Below are positions 24,843-31,859 of a stretch of 64,000 nucleotides of DNA, one piece after another (the stretch's first letter is position 1; each line of letters opens with the position of its first letter). This DNA is from Paraburkholderia xenovorans LB400. GTDB lineage: Bacteria > Pseudomonadota > Gammaproteobacteria > Burkholderiales > Burkholderiaceae. The notes below the pieces were generated by a model. It was not told the DNA's origin, searched no databases, and saw only the letters and a list, made by a program, of their open reading frames with translations. The translations under genes were made by a program, and so were the position numbers. The stretch lies in the NCBI RefSeq assembly GCF_000013645.1, contig NC_007952.1, positions 2,852,001-2,916,000 of the forward strand, read 5' to 3'.

Positions 24843-25092
24843 GGCGCCCCGCGAATAGTTGGAATGTTCCGCCGATGCCGGCCAGACGCGGTATGGCGTA
24901 CGGCATTCGCCATGATCCACGTGAACGGCAGCGATTTCAGCCAGTGTACCGAAACGGCCGCCGGCCGTGCCTCGTCATCGTGGTTCGCGATGGCGGCATG
25001 GCCAAGCACTGCTTTGCGTCCGGGCAGCACCCGGCAACAATGGCATGAAGCGACGGACCCAACCGAGGTGCCCCGTCCACAAGGAGCGAGCG

Positions 25093-25860
25093 ATGCAAAC
25101 GGCCACCCACGCAAAGATCAAGGTTTTCTGGCAGCCCGGCTGTTCGTCGTGTCTGCGGACCAAGGAGTTTTTGGCGAACCAGGGCATCGAATTCGAATCC
25201 ATCGACGTGCACAACGATCCCGACGGCCTCGCGCAATTGACCGCGTTGGGCGCACGCAGCGTACCGGTAGTCGCGCTTGGGTCGAAATTTACGTTCTGTC
25301 AGTCCATCAACGACGTGATCAAATTTCTGGATCTGAAAACGAAGATCATCACGCCGTTGCCGCCGGCGGAACTGGTCAGCCGCCTCGAACTCGTGCTCGA
25401 ATCGAACGCGCGATATACGCGGCAGTTCAGCGGCCCCGCTTTTCGCGAGCCGTTCAGGAATCGCAACCGGACTCCGGCGGGACTGACGTTTCATGTGTTT
25501 CGCGTGGCGGAGATGGGGATCGAAGCCGCGCAGCAGATCGAACTGCTGTTCGAGGGATTCGACGAGGTGCCGCCCACACACTGGGGGCCGGATGACATCG
25601 CTCAGTGGGGCGAGAGTGTGAAGGCGCGCCTCACCGCGTGGTGGAACGACGAGACCGACCGTTCGCTCAGCTACGACGTGCCGACTTACTACGGACGGCG
25701 CCCCATGCACGAGGTGCTCGAGCGCACGGCCTGGCACAGCGCGCAGCATACCCGCCAGGTCATGTTGATGCTCGAGAGCGAAGGAATCCAGGTCGACCGG
25801 CCGCTGAGCGCGCAAGATCTCGCGGGCTTGCCCCTACCGGATGAAGTCTGGGACAGATAG
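25093..25860 (+). CDS. Glutaredoxin-like domain fused to a DinB-like domain
   Basis: 255 residues. The first about 85 form a thioredoxin-fold glutaredoxin with the redox pair Cys17-S-S-Cys20 and the cis-Pro V-P-V. The rest (about 100-255) resembles the four-helix DinB/YfiT metal-binding fold with spaced histidines in HEVLERTAWHSAQHTRQV. DinB-like enzymes can use low-molecular-weight thiols, so the fusion suggests a thiol-linked transferase or detoxification enzyme. AAGGAG is 7 bases before the start. Confidence 0.8.
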   Translation: MQTATHAKIKVFWQPGCSSCLRTKEFLANQGIEFESIDVHNDPDGLAQLTALGARSVPVVALGSKFTFCQSINDVIKFLDLKTKIITPLPPAELVSRLELVLESNARYTRQFSGPAFREPFRNRNRTPAGLTFHVFRVAEMGIEAAQQIELLFEGFDEVPPTHWGPDDIAQWGESVKARLTAWWNDETDRSLSYDVPTYYGRRPMHEVLERTAWHSAQHTRQVMLMLESEGIQVDRPLSAQDLAGLPLPDEVWDR

Positions 25861-25976
25861 GCGCACGCAATCCCTGTCGTCCAGGTTGTGCGCCGCCACA
25901 TAAAAAGACAAACGCCAACCCATCCCCACTTTCGCGTGGCAGAATCGCCTTCATCCCGTCGGCGAGACTGAATCAC

Positions 25977-26645
25977 ATGACCACGCTGCGCGAAAAATCG
26001 ACTGACTCGGTCTATCAACAACTGCGCACCAAAATCCTGAGCGACGAATTTCGCCCCGGCATGCAGTTGCTCGAACGCGACCTGGTGAGTCTCTTCGGCG
26101 TGAGCCGTACGCCCGTGCGGGAAGCGCTGGTCCGTTTGCAGAAGGAAAACCTGCTGCAGATCGTGCCGCGCCACGGCATTCGTGTGCGTCAGGTCTCGCT
26201 GCCCGACATCGAAGCGATTCATCAGGTGCAAAGCAGCCTGGAAGCCACCGCGGCCGGCGTTGTCGCGAGCATGAATCTGCGCGTAAAAGAATTGCAGCCG
26301 TTGGACCAGTTGTGCAACGCAATGGACCGCGCGCACCAGAAGAACGACTACGCGGCATGGGCCAGCGCCGACGAGGCGTTTTTCTCCCACCTCCTGAAAC
26401 TCTGCGGCAACCCGCGGCTCACGCAGATCGTCAACGAATGCTGGGATCAGATCCGGCGCGTACGCGATCTCACGTTGCGGCTCAGCGCGTTGGCCGATCT
26501 GCCGAAGGCACGGCATCGAGCGATCGTCGAGGCGGTCCGCGCCGGCGACAGCGCGACGGCCGAGCGTTTGTGCCGCGACTATCGCGCACACTGTCTGCAA
26601 TTCCAGCTCGACACCTTGCAGCGGCTTCGCATTCTCGAAGTCTGA
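25977..26645 (+). CDS. GntR/FadR-family regulator
   Basis: 222 residues with winged helix FGVSRTPVREALVRLQKENLLQIVPRHG and an FCD ligand domain. It resembles the regulator at 22901 (SRTP-REA, IVPRHGIR, shared FCD core) but lacks the long tail. It lies alone between the fusion gene and cassette copy 2; its target is not evident. Confidence 0.9.
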   Translation: MTTLREKSTDSVYQQLRTKILSDEFRPGMQLLERDLVSLFGVSRTPVREALVRLQKENLLQIVPRHGIRVRQVSLPDIEAIHQVQSSLEATAAGVVASMNLRVKELQPLDQLCNAMDRAHQKNDYAAWASADEAFFSHLLKLCGNPRLTQIVNECWDQIRRVRDLTLRLSALADLPKARHRAIVEAVRAGDSATAERLCRDYRAHCLQFQLDTLQRLRILEV

Positions 26646-26802
26646 AGGCCGAGCGATGTCGGCACCTTTCGCCGCGATCCGTGTCGGGCGATTTCCAACA
26701 GAATCCGTGATTTGTCGGGCGTGCGCCGTCAGCCGTTTATCGTCTGGTCGCGTAGTGTGCCTGCGCCATGACGGTACTGCGACGCGAACCCCTTATGCAG
26801 CA

Positions 26803-26829
26803 AGCCTCCTGAAAATTTATCAGGAGCCT
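26803..26829 (+). promoter_or_regulatory. Dyad upstream of the sigma-54 promoter, copy 2
   Basis: Ten-base arms AGCCTCCTGA/TCAGGAGCCT with one mismatch and a 7-base AT-rich centre end 9 bases before the -24 box. A degenerate version lies before peptide gene 1, so the site is probably functional. Confidence 0.45.
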
Positions 26830-26838
26830 TGAATAAAT

Positions 26839-26855
26839 CTGGCACAGCCCGTGCA
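26839..26855 (+). promoter_or_regulatory. Sigma-54 promoter of peptide cassette copy 2
   Basis: CTGGCACAGCCCGTGCA, identical to copy 1, with GG-N10-GC spacing. Confidence 0.87.
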
Positions 26856-26866
26856 TTAGTGACTCC

Positions 26867-26885
26867 CGAGCAGACAAGTTGCTCG
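26867..26885 (+). promoter_or_regulatory. 5'-leader hairpin of cassette copy 2
   Basis: CGAGCA/TGCTCG arms and GACAAGT loop at the predicted +1, as in copy 1. The base two positions before the stem differs between copies while the hairpin is unchanged. Confidence 0.6.
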
Positions 26886-26929
26886 CAACCAGCCTCAACA
26901 CCCCGACCCTTACCTCCAGGAGATTCACC

Positions 26930-27202
26930 ATGAACACGCTGACCATCAAGGACCTGTCCATCACCGAACAACTCGACAGCAAGGCCATGAGCGCCGTGCG
27001 CGGCGGCTTCGGCCCCTCCACCTCCTATTACAACTTCAGCCCCGTCTTCGCCCCGAACAACAGCAAGAAGGTCGACGCCACCCAGCTCATCAACAACGAA
27101 CTGAACCTCCAGAACGCCAACGGCAACAATGTCGCGTTCGCCTCCGGCATCAACTCGACGGTCAACCCCTACCTCTCGACGAGCAACAACATCCACGTGT
27201 AA
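26930..27202 (+). CDS. Double-glycine-leader secreted peptide 2a, copy 2
   Basis: 90 residues, identical to the copy at 13680 except Asn for Ser at residue 75. Four of the five base differences are silent, which indicates selection on the protein. Leader, ribosome site and spacing are the same. It is 20 kb from the export genes but its sigma-54 promoter links it to the same regulon. Confidence 0.85.
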   Translation: MNTLTIKDLSITEQLDSKAMSAVRGGFGPSTSYYNFSPVFAPNNSKKVDATQLINNELNLQNANGNNVAFASGINSTVNPYLSTSNNIHV

Positions 27203-27215
27203 TACGTGACGCGGC

Positions 27216-27242
27216 GAGGCGCACGGCTTCCCGCTGCGCCTC
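27216..27242 (+). other. Intergenic hairpin between peptides 2a and 2b, copy 2
   Basis: GAGGCGCA/TGCGCCTC arms, identical in sequence and position to copy 1. Confidence 0.5.
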
Positions 27243-27290
27243 ACTTCCCGCCGCTTACCCGCGTCCTGCGCGCACCTTTGGAGAAGCACC

Positions 27291-27575
27291 ATGTCATCCC
27301 TCATGATTCGCGATCTGTCCGGCACCCGCGAGCTCGACCGCCGCGCCATGTCGGCGGTGGCCGGCGGCACCGGCAGCAGCGTGCCCGGCCTGCCCCCGGT
27401 GGCTGGCCTCAGCGGCATCGCCAACGTCAACGTCTCGGTCAACCAGAACCTCAACCAGATGCAATACGTCAACGTCGCCGCACTCAACAACGTCGGCGTG
27501 ATTGGCGCGGGTTTCGTGCCGCTGCACCTGAACGTCAGCCCGTCGCTCTGGGGCGCCAACTACGCCAGCGTGTAA
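27291..27575 (+). CDS. Double-glycine-leader secreted peptide 2b, copy 2
   Basis: 94 residues, identical to the copy at 14041 except Ser for Ala at residue 10 in the leader; three other base changes are silent. Core and Gly-Gly position unchanged. It ends before the paired GC-rich hairpins and the strong terminator, so this cassette is a closed two-gene transcript. Confidence 0.83.
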   Translation: MSSLMIRDLSGTRELDRRAMSAVAGGTGSSVPGLPPVAGLSGIANVNVSVNQNLNQMQYVNVAALNNVGVIGAGFVPLHLNVSPSLWGANYASV

Positions 27576-27583
27576 CCGCCCGA

Positions 27584-27635
27584 CGTAGCGGGGGCCGGGG
27601 GGCCTCGCTACGGCCGGCCGGTCGTCATCGGCCGG
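27584..27635 (+). terminator. Tandem GC-rich hairpins after peptide 2b, copy 2
   Basis: Counterpart of 14334-14385 with the same CGTAGCG/CGCTACG and CCGGCCG/CGGCCGG stems. No U-run. Confidence 0.45.
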
Positions 27636-27683
27636 TGAGCGGCGCACGGATTTCCTATACTGATTGTGCGAGGAGACCTCAGC

Positions 27684-27707
27684 ACATTTCACGACACATT
27701 TCACGAC
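27684..27707 (+). repeat. 12-bp tandem duplication
   Basis: ACATTTCACGAC occurs twice in a row. Copy 1 has a single, slightly different unit, so the duplication arose after the cassettes separated. Confidence 0.8.
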
Positions 27708-27712
27708 ACACC

Positions 27713-27757
27713 CGGGCGGCAGCCGGCGATTCACGCCGGCATGCCGCCCGTTTTTTT
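27713..27757 (+). terminator. Strong intrinsic terminator of cassette copy 2
   Basis: Arms CGGGCGGCA-GCCGGCG and CGCCGGC-(A)-TGCCGCCCG give a 16-bp stem with one bulged A and a 5-base loop, followed by seven T. This is the best terminator in the window. Confidence 0.9.
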
Positions 27758-28087
27758 GGCGGAGCGGCGCTAGCCGACAAGCCTCACGACACGCAATGTA
27801 TTCGCGCCCCGAACGAATTCTCGTCGCTCTACGCCGCTGAAACTGAACCGGTTCTTTTAGCCTGGTGAATGTCCGCACGTAGCGACGCCGGCCATCATTC
27901 GCTCGCCTATGATGCTTAGGACGCCACGTGGTTTTTTATCGCCGTCCGCCAATAGCACACACCATCCGGACAGCTTGCTGGCGCAGGAGTGAGCGCGGCG
28001 CACCGCATCCACGATGCGCCGCACACCATCAGCGACGATGGCAGCGCGCCACGAGCCGGCATCGCCAATTCGGACTGGAGACGCGCA
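27758..28087. other. Spacer between cassette copy 2 and DUF3303 gene
   Basis: About 330 bases; no convincing ORF, RNA or repeat was recognised. The promoter of the next gene must lie at its right end. Confidence 0.3.
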
Positions 28088-28375
28088 ATGAAATTTATCG
28101 TCCAATGGAACGGTCTGCCGACCGCTGAGCATTCCGTCATCGAACGTTTCATGAAGACCGGCGGCAATACGCCTGACGGTGTCAAACTGCTGGGGCGCTG
28201 GCACGCTATCGGCGGATTGCACGGCTTTGCGGTAGTCGAGGCGGAAGACACGCGCGGCATCTCGGCGCTCGCGCTCGAATGGGGCGACCTGCTCACCATG
28301 AGCATTTTCCCGGCCATGACCGATGAAGATCTGGGCGCCGCCCTCGGCAAACATCTGGCGGCGCGCAGCAAGTAG
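28088..28375 (+). CDS. DUF3303 domain protein
   Basis: 95 residues (MKFIVQWNGLPTAEHSVIERFMKTGG, split here only for naming the region) with the dimeric alpha/beta-barrel look of DUF3303 and the ending typical of the family (LTMSIFPAMTDEDLGAALGK). Function unknown. A longer frame from 27989 is unsupported. Soluble, no signal. Confidence 0.85.
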   Translation: MKFIVQWNGLPTAEHSVIERFMKTGGNTPDGVKLLGRWHAIGGLHGFAVVEAEDTRGISALALEWGDLLTMSIFPAMTDEDLGAALGKHLAARSK

Positions 28376-28578
28376 GCACACCATGAGCGCCGGACTCGCC
28401 GCACCGCTTCCGAGCGGGCAACTGCTGCCGTTCCGCGAATCTTGCCTCGCCTGGCTCGTGCCGCCGGTGCGGATCGGCCACCCGCAAACCGCACTGACGC
28501 CCGGCCGGCAACCACCCGTAGACGCCCTTCCACCGCGCCGCAGCGCGCTCCAGAGCCACCACCGGATCTTCCTCTTGC

Positions 28579-28629
28579 ATTCTGTATCAGTCGATATATA
28601 ATCGAATTCTATATCGATTGATACAGAAT
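28579..28629. promoter_or_regulatory. Large palindromic operator before the TetR gene
   Basis: Outer arms ATTCTGTATCA/TGATACAGAAT (11 bp) continue, after one mismatch, into TCGATATA/TATATCGA around a short centre. A TATAAT hexamer sits inside it at 28596-28601. Two overlapping dyads of this size suit a TetR dimer pair and autorepression. Confidence 0.75.
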
Positions 28630-28660
28630 GGTCGTCAGCAACGCAGGAGGGATTTTCATC

Positions 28661-29275
28661 ATGGCAAGACCCCGCGAATTCGATGAACACGAGGTGCTGG
28701 AAGCCGCCAGCGCGGCTTTCTGGACGAAGGGCTACGAGGCCACCTCCACGCGCGACCTGGTCAAATCGACCGGCCTGACGCAGCCGAGCCTCTACAACGC
28801 ATTCGGCGACAAGCGCGCGCTGTATCTGCGCGCGCTCGAGCATTACCTCGAACATACGTTGCGCGAGCGGATCAGCCGGTTGGAGCGCACTGTGTCGCCG
28901 GCTCAAGGGGTCACCCTGTTCTTCCATGAGATCCTGGAGCGCACGCTAGCCGATCCCGGCAAGCGCGGCTGCATGCTAGTCAATTCGGCGCTTGAAACTA
29001 CATCGGATGACGAAGCATTCCGTGAAATCGTCGCCACGGAATTCGCCGAAGTCCGAGCGTTTTTCTACCGCCGCATGGTTGCGGCCAGCGAGAACGGTGA
29101 AATCACCGCCGTCGTTTCCGCCGATGACGCGGCCACCCATCTGCTGGCCACGTTGATCGGCGTTCGCGTTCTCGCGCGGGTCGATCCGCAACCGGCGCTG
29201 CTGATTGGCGCGATTGCGCCGGCTTTGCTGCTGCTCGGTTTGCCTGCCCTACCGGCGAAACACACGAACGTCTGA
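28661..29275 (+). CDS. TetR-family repressor
   Basis: 204 residues: MARPREFDEHEVLEAASAAF begins the N-terminal helix-turn-helix (TSTRDLVKSTGLTQPSLYNAFGDK), then a helical ligand domain. The start at 28661 has AGGAGG upstream; an upstream ATG at 28628 lies inside the operator. It probably controls itself and the MFS gene 93 bases downstream. Confidence 0.9.
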   Translation: MARPREFDEHEVLEAASAAFWTKGYEATSTRDLVKSTGLTQPSLYNAFGDKRALYLRALEHYLEHTLRERISRLERTVSPAQGVTLFFHEILERTLADPGKRGCMLVNSALETTSDDEAFREIVATEFAEVRAFFYRRMVAASENGEITAVVSADDAATHLLATLIGVRVLARVDPQPALLIGAIAPALLLLGLPALPAKHTNV

Positions 29276-29368
29276 GTCAGGCGCCTGACAAGGCGCGCCC
29301 CTTCCCTCGATTCACCACCGACATCCGGCAGTGACGCGGCCACCGCGCGCACCGGTAAAGGAACCGTC

Positions 29369-30595
29369 ATGTCCGCTGCACCGATAACGTCCGCCAGTCC
29401 TGTCTCACTCGACGCCCGCGCGCTCTTTGCAACGCTCGCGGGACTGTGCGGCAGTCTCGTCGCGATCGGCCTCGCCCGCTTCGCGTACACGCCGTTGATT
29501 CCCTCGCTGATCCAGGAGCACTGGTTAACCTCGTCGCAAGCGGTGACGCTCGGTGCGGCAAACTTCGCCGGCTATCTGGTCGGTGCGTTGATCGGCAGGC
29601 CGCTTGCATCGGCGCTGTCGAACCGCAGCGCGTTGCGCATCCTGATGGCGGTGGTGACGGCCGCCTTTTTCGCCTGCGCGTATCCGCTTTCGGTCAGCTG
29701 GTTCTTTGCGTGGCGTTTGTTATCGGGCATTTCCGGCGGCGCGATCATGGTGCTGGTGGCGACATCGATTCTTCCGCACATTCCGGTGCCGCGCCGTGGC
29801 TTTGTGAGCGGCATGATCTTTCTCGGGCTCGGGCTGGGCATCGCGGCATCGGGCACCTTGATTCCGAAGCTGCTCCACTTCGGCTTGCAAACCACGTGGA
29901 TCGGCCTCGGCGTATTGGCGCTGGCGCTGACCGCCGTGAGCTGGTTCGGCTGGCCCGCAACGAATCCGCCCGCGGCTGTGGTGCCGTCCGGCGCGCATCA
30001 CGCGGTGCGCCCCCAAGGCTTGACGCTGCGCGTGCTGTACGCGCAATACGCGGCGAACGCGCTCGGCCTCGTCCCGGCGATGGTGCTGCTCGTCGACTAC
30101 GTCGCTCGCGGTCTGGGACGCGGCTCTGCAACCGGTGCGAACTACTGGGTGCTGTATGGCCTCGCTGCGATCGTCGGCCCGGTGATCTGCGGCAACATTG
30201 CGGATCGCATCGGCTTCGGCAAGGCGTATCGCGCCGGGCTGCTTCTGCAAGCGGCTGCCGTTGCCCTGCTCGCCTTTTCAGGCAACCCCGTGGCACTCGC
30301 CGTCTCGACTGTGATTCTGGGTATTTTCACGCCGGGCATCGTGCCGCTCGTGCTCGGCCGCATTCACGAACTCGTGCCGCACGATCACACCGAACAACGC
30401 GCCGCATGGAGCCGCGCGACGACAGCCTTCGCGCTCTTCCAGGCACTCGGCGGATATGGCTACTCGTACCTTTTCTCGCATACGCATAACGATTACGCGT
30501 TGATCTTCACTTGCGGAGCGATAGCGCTCGCTCTCGCGTTCGTCGCGGATCTGGTGATTTCGCGTAGCGGCACCGCGCGCAACACCGCACAGTGA
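29369..30595 (+). CDS. MFS transporter, YbfB/YjiJ type
   Basis: 408 residues, 12 predicted membrane helices, with GLARFAYTPLIPSLIQ and the inter-helix GRPLASALSNR stretch, characteristic of the YbfB/YjiJ group. Substrate unknown; an exporter role is suggested by the upstream TetR repressor. A related carrier lies at 40700-41926. Confidence 0.9.
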   Translation: MSAAPITSASPVSLDARALFATLAGLCGSLVAIGLARFAYTPLIPSLIQEHWLTSSQAVTLGAANFAGYLVGALIGRPLASALSNRSALRILMAVVTAAFFACAYPLSVSWFFAWRLLSGISGGAIMVLVATSILPHIPVPRRGFVSGMIFLGLGLGIAASGTLIPKLLHFGLQTTWIGLGVLALALTAVSWFGWPATNPPAAVVPSGAHHAVRPQGLTLRVLYAQYAANALGLVPAMVLLVDYVARGLGRGSATGANYWVLYGLAAIVGPVICGNIADRIGFGKAYRAGLLLQAAAVALLAFSGNPVALAVSTVILGIFTPGIVPLVLGRIHELVPHDHTEQRAAWSRATTAFALFQALGGYGYSYLFSHTHNDYALIFTCGAIALALAFVADLVISRSGTARNTAQ

Positions 30596-30748
30596 CCGGC
30601 TCAAGGCGTTTCCGCTTCGATCTTTTCGCCTCGGGCACGGGGTTTGCTCAACCATGACATCGATACTGCCTTACGCAGCGCGCGCGCAAGCGCGCCTTGC
30701 GTGGCTGTCGTAAAGGCAGGTCTTATCAACCAGGCGGAGGTCATTCAT

Positions 30749-30904
30749 ATGTTGGGAACTATTCTTCTAGTGGTGCTGATTCTTCTCCTGATCGGTGCGC
30801 TCCCGTCGTGGCCGCACAGCCGTTCGTGGGGCTACGGTCCGACCGGCGGTATCGGCCTCATCGTGATCGTCGTGATCGTGCTGCTGGTGGTCGGCGTCAT
30901 ATAG
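30749..30904 (+). CDS. DUF3309 small membrane protein
   Basis: 51 residues: two hydrophobic helices flank a short loop (LPSWPHSRSWGYGPTGG), the hallmark of DUF3309. Ribosome site GGAGG precedes the ATG. Common in proteobacteria, often linked to stress; function unknown. Confidence 0.88.
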   Translation: MLGTILLVVLILLLIGALPSWPHSRSWGYGPTGGIGLIVIVVIVLLVVGVI

Positions 30905-31058
30905 CCGACACCGCCGTAGCGTGTCACGGCATCGGCTCATTTGTTGAAATCGGGTAATAGGCCGCCGCATATCTTTGCAGTTCGCTGCGCGGATATCCGG
31001 CGGCCTCTCTATGTCGGCGGTCGGCACGGATTCCCATCTTGTCACACCGGGGGAAGCG

Positions 31059-31859
31059 ATGGAAAAGTTACTCGCGAATCAGGTTGCTCTAGTCACGGGC
31101 GCCAGTTCGGGCATTGGATACGGTGTTGCGACAGCACTCGCGGGTGCGGGCGCTGCCGTCGTCGTCAACTATCACTCGCATGGGGAAGCGGCGGAACAAC
31201 TGGTCAGCGAAATCGAAACAGCAGGCGGCGCCGCGCTCGCGGTTCAAGCCGACGTCTCCGATCCGGCGCAGGTCGAGGCGATGTTCGCGGCGTGCCGCGC
31301 GCGCTTCGAAAGCGTCGATATCGTGGTCGCGAATTCGGGCATGCAGAAGGACAGTGCATTCGCCGACATGACGCTGGACGATTGGCAGCAGGTACTGTCG
31401 ACCAATCTGACCGGCCAGTTCCTGACCGCGCAAGCGGCCGTGAAGGAATTCCGGCGACGCGGCCCGCGGCCCGCTTCCAGAGCGCTCGGCAAGATCATCT
31501 GCATGAGCTCGGTGCACGAGGTCATTCCGTGGGCCGGGCACGTCAATTACGCGGCGTCCAAAGGCGGCGTTCAGATGTTCATGAAGTCCCTTGCACAGGA
31601 GGTCGCGCCGGAACGCATTCGCGTCAACTCCATTGCGCCGGGCGCGATCCGCACGCCGATCAACAAGGACGCATGGGACACCGACGCCGCGTTGCAGAAA
31701 CTATTGAAGTTGATCCCCTACCGCCGCGTGGGCGAATCCCAGGACATCGGCAAGGCCGCTGTCTGGCTCGCCTCGGATGAAAGCGACTACGTGGTCGGCA
31801 CGACGTTGTTCGTGGACGGCGGCATGACGCTCTACCCTGGTTTCGACGACAACGGTTAG
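31059..31859 (+). CDS. Short-chain dehydrogenase/reductase
   Basis: 266 residues with TGASSGIG (cofactor loop), NSGMQ, catalytic Ser near CMSSVHE and YAASK. It resembles glucose 1-dehydrogenase-type SDRs. GGGGAAG precedes the start at 31059; an upstream in-frame ATG at 31011 is possible. It overlaps the convergent kinase gene by four bases. Confidence 0.9.
   Translation: MEKLLANQVALVTGASSGIGYGVATALAGAGAAVVVNYHSHGEAAEQLVSEIETAGGAALAVQADVSDPAQVEAMFAACRARFESVDIVVANSGMQKDSAFADMTLDDWQQVLSTNLTGQFLTAQAAVKEFRRRGPRPASRALGKIICMSSVHEVIPWAGHVNYAASKGGVQMFMKSLAQEVAPERIRVNSIAPGAIRTPINKDAWDTDAALQKLLKLIPYRRVGESQDIGKAAVWLASDESDYVVGTTLFVDGGMTLYPGFDDNG

Larger units (their letters stand above)
26791..27750 (+). 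repeat. Peptide cassette, copy 2 of the 0.95-kb direct repeat
   Basis: Second copy of 13541-14488, same orientation. It contains the dyad, sigma-54 promoter, 5' hairpin, two peptide genes and hairpins, but ends in an intact terminator and lacks peptide gene 3. The repeats bracket about 12.3 kb that holds peptides 3 and 4 and the whole importer-lyase region. Confidence 0.9.
27656..27757 (+). ncRNA. Possible small RNA from the cassette tail
   Basis: A TATACT -10-like element (27656-27661), a 5' hairpin (27665-27686) and a strong intrinsic terminator (27713-27757) enclose about 90 bases with no ORF. In copy 1 the same start leads into peptide gene 3. It may be a free-standing small RNA or simply the decayed leader of a lost peptide gene. 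The -35 match is weak. Confidence 0.3.

Noticed and set aside
13541..27750. Cassette duplication as an insertion sequence
   Set aside because: No transposase, terminal inverted repeats or target-site duplication is visible; homologous duplication explains it.
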